Assembly (NCBI RefSeq): GCF_018638295.1
Contig: NZ_JABTTS010000035.1
Location: 1-57,873 of the forward strand
Length of the DNA: 57,873 nucleotides
Direction: 5' to 3'
Source: Streptomyces sp. CHD11
GTDB taxonomy: Bacteria; Actinomycetota; Actinomycetes; Streptomycetales; Streptomycetaceae
Every line of letters starts with the position of its first letter. Positions within the stretch are counted from its first letter, which is position 1. This document shows, piece after piece, positions 17,243-25,718 of this stretch. The translations under genes were made by a program, and so were the position numbers. The notes under the pieces were generated by a model that made no database searches, was not told where the DNA came from, and saw only the letters and a list, made by a program, of their open reading frames with translations.

Positions 17243-17722
17243 GTGGCATGGGACGAGTGGGAGCAACTGAAGGCCCAGGCTGCCGACCGGCAGTCGGCAC
17301 GTACGCAGCTGAACCAGGCGCCCGCCCAAGGGGGGCCGGGCGGCGACGGCGGACCCGACCTGGTGGTACGGCAGGACGACCTGGGTGCCGTGGGCCACGA
17401 CGCCTTCGTCCTGCACGGTGACCTGGTGAAGAAGGTGGACATCGCCGGCGCGGGCCTGAACTCCGACCAGGCCGGCTCGACCCACCAGGCGGCGTCAGCC
17501 CTTTCCCGGTCCAACTTCACCATGGGCGGCGAACTCATGACGACGCTGTCCGTCTGGGAGAGCCAGGTGAAGGCGGTTCGCCAGGCCTGTGCCCACATCT
17601 CCAACCACCTGGACTTCAGCAAGAAACTGCACGCCGACGACGATGCCGAGATCGCCGCGGTGATCATGAGCCGGGACGGCTCCGCCATGCCCGTCTCCGA
17701 GCTCGACAAGTACTTCAGGTAG
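17243..17722 (+). CDS. Small helical ESX-associated protein, cassette A partner
   Basis: 159 residues, starting at GTG 17243 behind GAAGGGGAG. The N-terminus is MAWDEWEQLKAQAADRQS. A Gly/Pro-rich linker follows, then a predicted helical region (GELMTTLSVWESQVKAVRQACAHI in part) ending in SELDKYFR. It has no signal peptide or membrane segment. The C-terminal helices resemble those of the 144-residue protein at 20751 (A-rich helix, turn, then W-x-x-QV), which occupies the same place in the second cassette. It ends 18 bp before a large WXG-domain gene. Inference: a small Esx-like partner or targeting protein for that product, as small helical proteins are for LXG substrates in Firmicutes. No catalytic motif. 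Confidence 0.85.
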   Translation: MAWDEWEQLKAQAADRQSARTQLNQAPAQGGPGGDGGPDLVVRQDDLGAVGHDAFVLHGDLVKKVDIAGAGLNSDQAGSTHQAASALSRSNFTMGGELMTTLSVWESQVKAVRQACAHISNHLDFSKKLHADDDAEIAAVIMSRDGSAMPVSELDKYFR

Positions 17723-17740
17723 TACGGGGGAAGCTCACGC

Positions 17741-20065
17741 ATGTCCATCACCTACGACGACCTGATGCAGGTCGACCTCGGCAAGCTGAACACCGCCGTC
17801 TCGGACTGGAAGAAGGTGGTCGGCAATCTGAAACAGCTCGAGACCGATGCCCGCGACGGCCTCAAGAAGAAGTCCGACCGCGCACGCTGGGAAGGCCTGA
17901 ACGCCGGCGTCACACGCGAGTTCGTGAACAAGACCGCCAAGGAGTTCGGCGACCTCCACCTGGAAGCCAACAGCATCTTCCAGGTCCTGGACGACGCACA
18001 CCGCGAACTCGAGGCGCTGCAGAAGGGCGTCAGGCAACTCACGGACGAGGCCAAGGGCAAGGGCTACACCGTCCGGGACAACGCCGACGGAACGGTGAGT
18101 GTGGGTGTCCAGCCCACGTCGGGCGCCGGCGGCAAGGACGACACGGAGGAGGATCGGCAGCGCTACGCGAACGCCATCACGGGCAAGCTCGCGCACGCCA
18201 ACGACATCGACGCCTCCACGAAGCTGGCGCTCGAGCGAGCCCACGGGGACGACCTGTACAACGCCGGCCACGCGAAGTACGACTCCCTCAACGACGCGCA
18301 GGTCGAGCGCGCGCTGGCACTGGCCAAGAAGCGCGAGAACCTGACCGACCGCGAGCTCACCGAGCTGAACAGACTGCTTCGGCACAACGGGCGCGAGAAG
18401 GACGGCGAGTTCGCCACCGAGTTCTTCGAGGGCCTGGGCGGGCCGAGGCAGACACTCGAGTTCTACGGTGCGATGTCGATCAACGGAACGGATGACGACG
18501 CCTCCAAGGCGCGCCTGGCCGGGATGCGGGACCTGCAGAAATACATGGGCCACGCACTGGCCAACGCCACGGACCCCTACACACCGCAGAGCCTGCGCGG
18601 GGACCGGCAGCATCTCCCCTCGTGGTGGGGCGCGGAGTTCCGCACACTGGGCACCCAGGAGATCGAGTGGGACCGGGGCATGATGAGCCGGCCCTACGGC
18701 TACCAGGTCCTGGGCGGCCTGCTCCGCTACGGGAACTACGATCCCGCGTTCCTGACCCCCATCGCGGAACACGTGACCCAGCTCCACGAGGACGATCCCC
18801 ACCGCTTCCTGTCCAACAAGCCCGCCGGCACCGACGACAGGTACGGCTTCAACCCCTCCGGAAAGCTCGGCACCGGCAACGACCCGCTGAACAGCGTGCT
18901 CGAGGCGCTGGGACACAGTCCCGAGGCGGCCGAGCGGTTCTTCACGGAGAAGCCGACGGCGTACAACGAGGACGGGACGATCAAGTCGGGCGGGAAGACG
19001 GACTTCAAGTCCTACCTCGACCTGTTCACCGACAAGGACTTCGAGTGGACGATCGACAGGAACAGCCTCAACGTCCTCGTGGACGAAGACGCGACCAAGC
19101 AGGCCCTCAACTTCGGCCCTGACGCCCTCGGTCACGCCCTGGAGGCCGCCGCGACGGGCCACCCGTACGACAGCGGGACGGCCGACCCGTCGGTCAGGCA
19201 CAGCGAGGCGCAGGCGAAGCTGGTCCACGACATCGTGGAGAAGTTCTCCGCAAACCCTGACCTGCTGACGCACAACATGAACGGCGACCTCGAGGACGAG
19301 GAGACCGGCCCCCTCCACGCCCTGCGCGACAGTCTCGGCAACATCTCCGCGGACTACATCGGTGACTTCCAGCGCTCGATGTACCTGGAGAGCCCCGACA
19401 GCAAGACCTTCCCGGTCAACGGCGCACCCGCCAACCTCGGATACGGGGACGCGCAGAAGTTCCTCGGACTGGTGGGCCAGGACCCGGATGCCTACGCCGC
19501 CATCACCTCCGCGCAGCAGGCCTACACGGCGAACGTGGTGCACGAGTTCCTGAGGGCGGAGGGGAAGGATCTCACCGCGGAGGACGGAGCACGCGTCGGG
19601 GACCTGGTCGCTCCGGGGGCTGCGATCGCGGGCATCATGAGCAACTCCCGGGCCGACGCGATTTACGACTATCACACGGCCAAGGACAATGAGTACAACG
19701 AAGCCGTGGCTGACAACGCCAAATGGGTCAACCGAATCGTGGGAATCGGTACGGGCGCCATCCCCGCCCCCTTCTCCGTCGTCGGGGAGCCGATCAACTG
19801 GCTGGCCGAGGACATTTCCGAGAGCGTGGTGGACAGCGCCGAGGAAGACACTACGGATGAAGCCGAGCGCAGCGCTGGAAAAGAGTACTCGAAAGGGAGG
19901 GAGGCGACCGTGAAAGCATCACAAGCGGCTGCCACCACATACTTCGCTCACCACGACGGCGCCGACTCGGACACCAGAGAAGCGCTCCTGCGGGCGATCC
20001 GCACTCAAGCAGGAGTAAGTCATACCGATGGCGCCCAGTGGAACTCCTCGGGAGCCGCCACGTGA
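17741..20065 (+). CDS. Large WXG-domain protein, cassette A (candidate ESX substrate)
   Basis: 774 residues. The first ~100 form a likely helical hairpin with a WXG motif, W50-E51-G52, and a YxxxD sequence (Y109 to D113) right after it. Those are the two marks of ESX-exported helical bundles. There is no Sec signal. The rest is polar and mostly helical; the family is probably DUF6571, from memory. It is paralogous to the 757-residue protein at 21239 along its length, for example LTELNRLLRHN / LTELDRAFRDN, GALEAAATGHPYDS / AALEAAATGREPDS, and PFSVVGEPINWLAED / QIPVVGDPVQRMVDA. ATG with GGGGGAAG 7 bases upstream. From about residue 640 the coding G+C falls (hand counts 75% at 19561-19620, 52% at 19681-19740), and the downstream lipoprotein overlaps its stop by 4 bases. 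Function unknown. Confidence 0.9.
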   Translation: MSITYDDLMQVDLGKLNTAVSDWKKVVGNLKQLETDARDGLKKKSDRARWEGLNAGVTREFVNKTAKEFGDLHLEANSIFQVLDDAHRELEALQKGVRQLTDEAKGKGYTVRDNADGTVSVGVQPTSGAGGKDDTEEDRQRYANAITGKLAHANDIDASTKLALERAHGDDLYNAGHAKYDSLNDAQVERALALAKKRENLTDRELTELNRLLRHNGREKDGEFATEFFEGLGGPRQTLEFYGAMSINGTDDDASKARLAGMRDLQKYMGHALANATDPYTPQSLRGDRQHLPSWWGAEFRTLGTQEIEWDRGMMSRPYGYQVLGGLLRYGNYDPAFLTPIAEHVTQLHEDDPHRFLSNKPAGTDDRYGFNPSGKLGTGNDPLNSVLEALGHSPEAAERFFTEKPTAYNEDGTIKSGGKTDFKSYLDLFTDKDFEWTIDRNSLNVLVDEDATKQALNFGPDALGHALEAAATGHPYDSGTADPSVRHSEAQAKLVHDIVEKFSANPDLLTHNMNGDLEDEETGPLHALRDSLGNISADYIGDFQRSMYLESPDSKTFPVNGAPANLGYGDAQKFLGLVGQDPDAYAAITSAQQAYTANVVHEFLRAEGKDLTAEDGARVGDLVAPGAAIAGIMSNSRADAIYDYHTAKDNEYNEAVADNAKWVNRIVGIGTGAIPAPFSVVGEPINWLAEDISESVVDSAEEDTTDEAERSAGKEYSKGREATVKASQAAATTYFAHHDGADSDTREALLRAIRTQAGVSHTDGAQWNSSGAAT

Positions 20066-20649
20066 AACTTTCCCCTCGCCGTTCAGCTGACTCCCTGTTC
20101 AAGCGGGGGAAGAGTGGGATCCGAGGCCGTTTCCTGATGCCGGGGAGACTGCTTGTTGCCAGCACTTTCACGGTCGTTCTCACCGCCTGTGGTACATCGG
20201 ACGACGAGCTCTCATATCCCGTACCTGACAATATCTGTGGAATTTCGGTAGATCCGGACATTCTAGGGCGACTGCTGCACGACGGCGACGAACTGGAACA
20301 GGACACGGGACATTTCAGTCTCACAGAGGGCCAGATCTGCCACATGTATGTAGACGGGAACGACTCGGTACAAGGTATCGGCGACTGGCATGAGAGCGGA
20401 TATGAATTGAGCGACCACTTCGTGGGCCTCGGCAGAAAACATCTGCGCTACTCCAAGGGAGGAACGGTGGCTTCTTGGCGGTCGGGGGTGATCACTGCCA
20501 TCCCCTGCCCAGGCGTCAGCGAAAAGGGCGACGTCCTGACCGTAGAGGTGAGCGACATCAGATCCGATGAAAACTCACGGGAACTCCTGGAAGAACTGGC
20601 TCCCGGATATTTCGACGGCTACGCGAAAAGGCTCGGATGTCCGACCTGA
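20062..20649 (+). CDS. Four-cysteine lipoprotein, cassette A
   Basis: 195 residues from the GTG at 20062, which overlaps the previous stop (GTGA). An arginine-rich n-region and a hydrophobic stretch end in the lipobox LTAC (C43), so the mature protein is lipidated at the outer face of the membrane. Four further cysteines (C59, C93, C149, C193) suggest two disulfides. Their spacing of 34, 56 and 44 matches each half of the protein at 23514, and the blocks around the last two cysteines align (AIPCPG...LTVEVSD...LLEELA...AKRLGC). G+C is low for this genome (30 of 60 at 20221-20280). An internal ATG (residue 26) could be the true start. Function unknown. A surface partner or immunity role for the large neighbour is an inference. 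Confidence 0.85.
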   Translation: MKLSPRRSADSLFKRGKSGIRGRFLMPGRLLVASTFTVVLTACGTSDDELSYPVPDNICGISVDPDILGRLLHDGDELEQDTGHFSLTEGQICHMYVDGNDSVQGIGDWHESGYELSDHFVGLGRKHLRYSKGGTVASWRSGVITAIPCPGVSEKGDVLTVEVSDIRSDENSRELLEELAPGYFDGYAKRLGCPT

Positions 20650-20750
20650 CGGCCGACGACAAGTGGCGCCCCCTGTGATACACGGGCAGCAGGCCCGTTG
20701 TTAGCCTGGCCGGGCGTACGACGATCACGAAGAAGACGGGGGTGTGTGAC

Positions 20751-21185
20751 GTGGTGTACGGGAACGGTGGTGGCCCGCAGCAGCCGGTCGGTATGGAGCT
20801 GAACCAGTATCCGGCCGATCCGGGAGGCTCGCCGGGACCCGTGGTCGGCGGTTCGAAGGACCTGGCCTCCAGTCCCGCGCAGAAGAAGGCCGCCGCCAAG
20901 GCGATCCAGGACCACATCGAGCCGGACACACGCAAGGCCGGCGACTGGGCGGACGAGGAGACCGGCGCCGCGGTCAAGGCGTTCGCCGCGAAGGACGGCC
21001 ACGGGTGGGTCACCTCGACGGCGTTGAGGAAGGCGCACAAGACCTGGGGCGAGCAGGTACAGAACCTGATGAACCGCCTGAGCTCCGAAAAGGAAGCCCT
21101 GCGGAGCACCGGCATCCTGTTCCAGGGCCTCGACTTCGGCGTCGGGCAGGGAATCCGCAAGTCCTCCAGCCTGGACGGCTACTGA
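20751..21185 (+). CDS. Small helical ESX-associated protein, cassette B partner
   Basis: 144 residues. The start is GTG 20751 (or the next codon, GTG 20754), 8 bases after a GAAGACGGGGG run. The first ~40 residues are Gly/Pro-rich (YGNGGGPQQPVG). The rest is predicted helical (PAQKKAAAKAIQDHIEP, then TALRKAHKTWGEQVQNLMNR) and ends SSSLDGY. No signal peptide. It shares the helix-turn-helix pattern with a W-x-x-QV step with the 159-residue protein at 17243, and like it directly precedes a large WXG-domain gene (54 bp gap). It probably forms a helical complex with that product. This is inferred from position and resemblance. Confidence 0.82.
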   Translation: MVYGNGGGPQQPVGMELNQYPADPGGSPGPVVGGSKDLASSPAQKKAAAKAIQDHIEPDTRKAGDWADEETGAAVKAFAAKDGHGWVTSTALRKAHKTWGEQVQNLMNRLSSEKEALRSTGILFQGLDFGVGQGIRKSSSLDGY

Positions 21186-21238
21186 GCAGTCTGCCGCCAC
21201 CCTCGACCGATCACGCCGACACCGCACCACGGGGACCC

Positions 21239-23512
21239 ATGCCGACGTACCACGAGATCATGACGACCGACCTGGCCACCCTCACCACGGCAGCCGATGG
21301 CTGGGACGACATGGCCAAGGAGTTCGGCAAGCAGGAGAAGGCATACAAGCGGGACGTGCACGGCATCTCCATGGGCCCCGTCTGGCAGGGACTGGCCGCC
21401 AACACCGCCAGCCAACGCTTCGACACCACCCTCAACGAGTACCAGAACGCCCAGACCGAGGCGAAAGCCATCGCCTCCCTCCTGCGCGACGCCCACACCC
21501 AGTTCACCGACCTGCGCGGCAAACTCACCACCGCACGCCAGGAAGCCATCGACGCCGGCATGAAGGTGTCCGACCAGGGCCGCGTCTCCTTCGACACCCA
21601 ACGGCTCAGCGAAGGCACCCGCACCGCCTACCACCACGACCCCGACTACCAGGAAAGCGTCCGCAAGAGCGTCCGCTCCTGGCAGGACCGCATCGACCAA
21701 CTCGTCAAGGACACCACCGACGCCGACAAAGGCGTCGAGATCGCCTTCAACGCCGTCGTCATCGACACCGACCTCCAGGACGGCACGGTCAACGGCTTCA
21801 ACGGCCAAGCCCAGGGCGACATCGAGCAGTACGAAGCCCAGAACGCCGAGGACATCGCCACCAGACTCGCGGACGGCAAGAAGGTCTCAGCGGCCGAACT
21901 CACAGAACTCGACCGCGCCTTCCGCGACAACGCTGATAACAAGGTGTTCAGCCAGACCCTGCTGAAGGGACTCGGCCCCGACGGCACCATCAGGCTGACC
22001 AACGAGCTGAACCAGCTGGCCCACGACGACGACAAGAAGCACAAAGCCCAGTACATGGAACTGCAGGGCGGTCTGGCCGACACCGTGGCCAAGGCCACCC
22101 ATGTGCCCGGCTCGGTCGCCGACGCACCGCCCGGTTCACAGAAGTTCAAGGACTGGCTCGCCAGTGACGACGGCCGCTTCTACCGGCAGTGGACGGAGAG
22201 CCTCGACAAGCACGGCACGAAGAACTACGGGTCGAACACGCAACCGCTGTACGGCTACCAGTCGTTCGTCAGTCTGATGCGGCACGGCGATGCCAAGTAC
22301 GACGATCAGTTCCTCTATGAACTGGGTGACGACCTCATATCCGCCGAGAAGAAGCAGCCCGGCATCTACGCCGAGTGGGGAGCCGGTCACGACGGCATCC
22401 GCGCGGACGCTCTGGACGGGCTCCTGGGCGTCATGAGCAAGAACCCGGACGCGGCCACCGCCTTCTTCGACCCCGCGGGCAACGGCTCCGGCTCCGACCA
22501 TGTCGCGAACGACCATCTGAAGTACCTGCTCCACGAACGCGAGTGGCCCCAGCACAGCACGGTCGCCGGTCCAACCGTCTTCACGATGGACGACCCGCTC
22601 AACCGCACGGGGCTCGGTGCGGCCCTGGAGGCAGCGGCCACGGGACGGGAACCCGACTCCGCCGGAGCGTCCTTCGATCGTCACACCGAGGCACAGGCCC
22701 GGGTGATGCAGGAGACGATCACCCAACTGGACAAGGACGGCAAGGGTGATGCGATCCCGCAGAACCTGAAGGTCCCGCTCGGGCGCGCCCTGGCCGACTA
22801 CACGACCGATACCCACGCGATCCTCAGTGGCACCGAGCCGAACAGTCCCCAGGGGGCTTCGGGCATCAACGCCGACGGGGAGGAGTCGAGCATCACCAAC
22901 AGCAAGCACAGCCTGCTCCGTGTGATGCGCGGTGTGTCCGACGCACCGTACGGCCAGACTCCCGACGGCGAACCCGTGCTCGTCTACGACCTGCTGTACG
23001 AGAACCAGAAGCTCTACTCCGCCGAATACCTGGACACGGCCAGGGACGCCCCCGCGGAGCAGCGGAGCAATGTCGTCGGCGACTGGGACAACAAGGCCCG
23101 CCACGTCGGCGAGGTGTACGGCTCGATGACCGCCATCGGATCCGACATGATCCTCGACGACCGGGACACCAAGGTCGGCAACCTCAACGACGCCATGCGG
23201 TACACGTACCACGGAGTCGGCGGCCTCTTCACCCAGATACCCGTGGTGGGCGACCCGGTCCAGCGCATGGTCGACGCGGCCACCTACGAGTACTCCAAGG
23301 ACGTCACGGCCGCGGCGGAGGATGCCGCCAGGTCCGAGGACAGCAGCACGACGTCCGCCGGTGTCGGCGGTACGAACGTCCTCCTCGACGCGTGGGGCGG
23401 CGAACACGGCATCCAGGGCTCCGAGGCGCACGAACACGCCAAGGGTGAGGCCAAGCAGAGCTTCATCACCGGACGCGAGGACGCGTACTCGGCACTGCGT
23501 ACGAGGAAGTGA
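21239..23512 (+). CDS. Large WXG-domain protein, cassette B (candidate ESX substrate)
   Basis: 757 residues from the ATG at 21239 (MPTYHEIMTTDL); the frame is open back to 21005 over the preceding gene, but that part is shadow. The N-terminal helical hairpin carries W49-Q50-G51. At the place where the cassette A protein has YxxxD, this one has M108...D112, so the tyrosine is missing. Most of the chain is aligned by eye with the 774-residue paralogue, including YGYQSFVSLMRHGD, AALEAAATG and the VVGDP segment near residue 665. It has no Sec signal and no recognisable enzyme motif. It is followed 1 bp after its stop by a membrane-anchored Cys-rich protein gene. Likely an ESX substrate; activity unknown. 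Confidence 0.9.
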   Translation: MPTYHEIMTTDLATLTTAADGWDDMAKEFGKQEKAYKRDVHGISMGPVWQGLAANTASQRFDTTLNEYQNAQTEAKAIASLLRDAHTQFTDLRGKLTTARQEAIDAGMKVSDQGRVSFDTQRLSEGTRTAYHHDPDYQESVRKSVRSWQDRIDQLVKDTTDADKGVEIAFNAVVIDTDLQDGTVNGFNGQAQGDIEQYEAQNAEDIATRLADGKKVSAAELTELDRAFRDNADNKVFSQTLLKGLGPDGTIRLTNELNQLAHDDDKKHKAQYMELQGGLADTVAKATHVPGSVADAPPGSQKFKDWLASDDGRFYRQWTESLDKHGTKNYGSNTQPLYGYQSFVSLMRHGDAKYDDQFLYELGDDLISAEKKQPGIYAEWGAGHDGIRADALDGLLGVMSKNPDAATAFFDPAGNGSGSDHVANDHLKYLLHEREWPQHSTVAGPTVFTMDDPLNRTGLGAALEAAATGREPDSAGASFDRHTEAQARVMQETITQLDKDGKGDAIPQNLKVPLGRALADYTTDTHAILSGTEPNSPQGASGINADGEESSITNSKHSLLRVMRGVSDAPYGQTPDGEPVLVYDLLYENQKLYSAEYLDTARDAPAEQRSNVVGDWDNKARHVGEVYGSMTAIGSDMILDDRDTKVGNLNDAMRYTYHGVGGLFTQIPVVGDPVQRMVDAATYEYSKDVTAAAEDAARSEDSSTTSAGVGGTNVLLDAWGGEHGIQGSEAHEHAKGEAKQSFITGREDAYSALRTRK

Positions 23513-23513
23513 G

Positions 23514-24527
23514 ATGACGGACAAGAGCAACCGGGCGCGTCTCGGGCGGAGGGGCATCGCGGTCGCCCTGGCGATCGTTCTGCCGGCGGCAGGTGTGCAC
23601 GTGTGGCTGAACACGAACCTCTTCGGCCGCGAGGACGTGTGTGCGGGGCTGGTGTCCGGCGACGCGGCGGAGTCCGTCTTCGCCGGATCCGGCCGCATCT
23701 CGGACGGGGACGGTACGGACGGCCCGTCGAGTGACCGGATCGCGTTCACCTGCACGGTGGAGAGCTCGTCCTTCCTCCCCGGGTCGGACACCGAGCATCT
23801 GAGGATCTCTGCAGCCCGCGAGCGCGGCGACTTCCCCTTCAGCGACCACGGCCGGTGGCCGAGTCCGGCTTCGGTGTCGTTCTTCTCCGGTGGTGCCACC
23901 GGCGGCGTGGGATCGGACCACGGCTGGGTGCTGCTCCCCGAGGCATGCACGACGGCTGACGGGCCGGCCGTCATCGAGGGATACGCACCGGAGGGCTCCG
24001 ACCCGGTGGAACTCGCCCGGCTCCTCACCGAGGCCGCCAACCGCACGGCCGAGCGGGCGGACTGCGCGGGAGGGGAACCCTTGACCGCCCCCGACTCCCT
24101 CGACACGGCCCCGGATCCACGCGCGGTCCCGAGCGGTGCGGTGTGCGGCTCCGCGGACCTCATGTTCCCCGGCCCGACGCCTCGGCCGCAGGCGAGGGAG
24201 AGGGTCCGGGAGAGCGCCGGCCCCACCTGGGCGTGCGAGGTCTCCGATCACGCCACGTACGCCGTGTCCCAGGAACCGCGTCTGCTCGCCGGCATCCGCT
24301 CCTCGCCGAGGTTCGCCGAACAGCCGCGGGTGGCCGGCCTCCCGGTGTCCGGCTTCGACGCGAGGCACGTGGTCGCCGACTGCGGGGGCACTCCCACGTA
24401 CTTCTCCGTGGATGTGGGCCCGGGTTACACCTCCGCCCTCGAAGAGGCCGGAGCCCCGCGCCTGGGAGCTCTGTTCGACAATTTCGTCGACGTCATCGGC
24501 GAGCGGTTCGACTGCGACGCGCGCTGA
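23514..24527 (+). CDS. Membrane-anchored two-lobed cysteine-rich protein, cassette B
   Basis: 337 residues. A short cytoplasmic N-terminus (KSNRARLGRRG) and one hydrophobic helix (about residues 14-32, IAVALAIVLPAAGVHVW) act as signal anchor. The exported part has two lobes, each with four cysteines: C43, C80, C145, C184 and C211, C241, C290, C334. Both lobes begin with VC and end with a helix and a DC or FDC, which looks like an internal duplication. The same four-cysteine module occurs once in the lipoprotein at 20062. Its ATG follows the stop of the large WXG gene by 1 base (TGAG-ATG), so the two are coupled. Function unknown. Confidence 0.85.
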   Translation: MTDKSNRARLGRRGIAVALAIVLPAAGVHVWLNTNLFGREDVCAGLVSGDAAESVFAGSGRISDGDGTDGPSSDRIAFTCTVESSSFLPGSDTEHLRISAARERGDFPFSDHGRWPSPASVSFFSGGATGGVGSDHGWVLLPEACTTADGPAVIEGYAPEGSDPVELARLLTEAANRTAERADCAGGEPLTAPDSLDTAPDPRAVPSGAVCGSADLMFPGPTPRPQARERVRESAGPTWACEVSDHATYAVSQEPRLLAGIRSSPRFAEQPRVAGLPVSGFDARHVVADCGGTPTYFSVDVGPGYTSALEEAGAPRLGALFDNFVDVIGERFDCDAR

Positions 24528-24565
24528 CCCCGGACGCATCGCGGAAAGCATTGAGGACACGACAC

Positions 24566-25213
24566 ATGACACACGTACGACACCGGCAGCTGATCGCGGC
24601 CACCCTGACCGCCGTGGCCCTGGTCGCCGGCTGCCAGAACGGCAGCGAGACGTCACCGCTGAGTCTGAAGGGCCTCACCGAGACCGCCGACGGCGTACCG
24701 GACGACGGAGCGAGTACCTGCCCGCTGCCGTACGACATCGCTGAGGCGGCGAAGACCTCGGGACTCGATGGCAGAACCGGCCTCGGTCCCGTCGAGGACG
24801 ACGACACGCCCGTTGCCACAGGCGAGGGCGGCGAGCGCGCCGAGCCCGGGGAGCCACTGGCCGAGAATCCGGGCGCCCTGGTGAGCTGCACCTTCCATAT
24901 CGGTCAGGACGACGTGCACGTACACACCATCGCCACCCGCAAGCCGAATGCGATCAATTACCTGGCTCCGGTGATCTCACCGCTGACCGGGACGTCCATC
25001 GATGAATCGCTCGCCTACATCAGCCAGGCCGCCGACGCCGAGGCCGGCGAGGTCGACATCACCAGCAGCGGCAGCGTCGCCTCCGTACGCCTGGAACTCG
25101 ACGGCCAGGGAGACGCGGCCCTCCTGGTCGGTGCCGGACAGTCGGGCGACACTTCCCTGAGCCGGAAGCAGCTCGAGAACCTCACCAAGGAACTCGCGGG
25201 CCAGGTGCAGTAG
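24566..25213 (+). CDS. Lipoprotein, cassette B
   Basis: 215 residues with a lipoprotein signal (HRQLIAATLTAVALVAGC, lipobox LVAGC, C23). The mature part has two more cysteines (STCPLPYDI and LVSCTFHIG, C52 and C108), an acidic linker between them, and a C-terminal half rich in short strands. The two-cysteine layout recalls DUF3558-type actinobacterial lipoproteins, but I would not assign it. ATG with GAGGA 8 bases upstream, 38 bp after the previous gene. It is the last gene of the eccC-led plus-strand run and faces esxA across a bidirectional terminator. Confidence 0.85.
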   Translation: MTHVRHRQLIAATLTAVALVAGCQNGSETSPLSLKGLTETADGVPDDGASTCPLPYDIAEAAKTSGLDGRTGLGPVEDDDTPVATGEGGERAEPGEPLAENPGALVSCTFHIGQDDVHVHTIATRKPNAINYLAPVISPLTGTSIDESLAYISQAADAEAGEVDITSSGSVASVRLELDGQGDAALLVGAGQSGDTSLSRKQLENLTKELAGQVQ

Positions 25214-25310
25214 GTCAGGCGTTCAGGAGAGAGGTCACGCGCACACCCTCACCGACGGCTGCCACGACGGGAGCGGAGCGGCCCGGGGTTCCTGCTCCGA
25301 GTCGTACGAC

Positions 25311-25341
25311 AGGGTGGACACCTCCCGCGCGTGTCCACCCT
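25311..25341. terminator. bidirectional terminator between cassette B and esxA
   Basis: A perfect 11-bp stem, AGGGTGGACAC (25311-25321) with GTGTCCACCCT (25331-25341), around a 9-base loop, between convergent genes. Confidence 0.75.
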
Positions 25342-25365
25342 GGTCGTCTACCTGGTGCCGAGCTG

Positions 25366-25668
25366 CTACATGAAGTAGCTGGAACCCTTCAGGTCGCCGC
25401 CGCGGTAGTCGCCGCCGGCGGTGCTGACCCGCTTGCTGATGGCGACCAGGGCCTCGTGGATGCCGGTGGCGTGGCGGTCCCACTCCGTGGTCTTCTTGGT
25501 GAACTCCTCGTACGCCTCGCCGCCCCAGCCCGCGGCCGCGTCGAGGACGGCCTTCTTGAGGGCCTGGAGGTCCTCCTCGAGCTTCTTGGCCTGGTCACCG
25601 AGTTCGGTGGCGAGGGCGTCCATCGTGCCGTACTTGACGGCGAGTTCGTCGTAGTGGGCTCCGGACAT
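25366..25668 (-). CDS. esxA: WXG100 protein EsxA
   Basis: 100-residue WXG100 protein: helix, WGG turn (W48-G50), helix. A C-terminal YxxxD export motif, Y88-R-G-G-D92 (GGDYRGGDLKG), is present. Such proteins form a helical heterodimer with their neighbour and are exported by the ESX machine. The 113-residue esx gene lies 50 bp upstream on the same strand. I take the esxBA order known from S. coelicolor, where the pair is secreted and affects sporulation, so this second gene is esxA; the A/B naming is by position. It ends 25 bp from a bidirectional terminator. Confidence 0.93.
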   Translation of the reverse strand: MSGAHYDELAVKYGTMDALATELGDQAKKLEEDLQALKKAVLDAAAGWGGEAYEEFTKKTTEWDRHATGIHEALVAISKRVSTAGGDYRGGDLKGSSYFM

Positions 25669-25718
25669 GATTTCCTCGTTTCGTTGGGAGCCGGAAGGTG
25701 CCGGTGGCTCGCGTCAGT

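Noticed and set aside
21005..23512. 835-residue version of the cassette B large protein
   Set aside because: The first 78 residues lie over the preceding gene in another frame; the ATG at 21239 matches the N-terminus of the paralogue.
17741..23512. Known toxin domains (nuclease, NADase, lipase, deaminase) at the C-termini of the two large WXG proteins
   Set aside because: No catalytic motif could be recognised, so no toxic activity is claimed; the substrate idea rests on the N-terminal WXG domain and on gene context.
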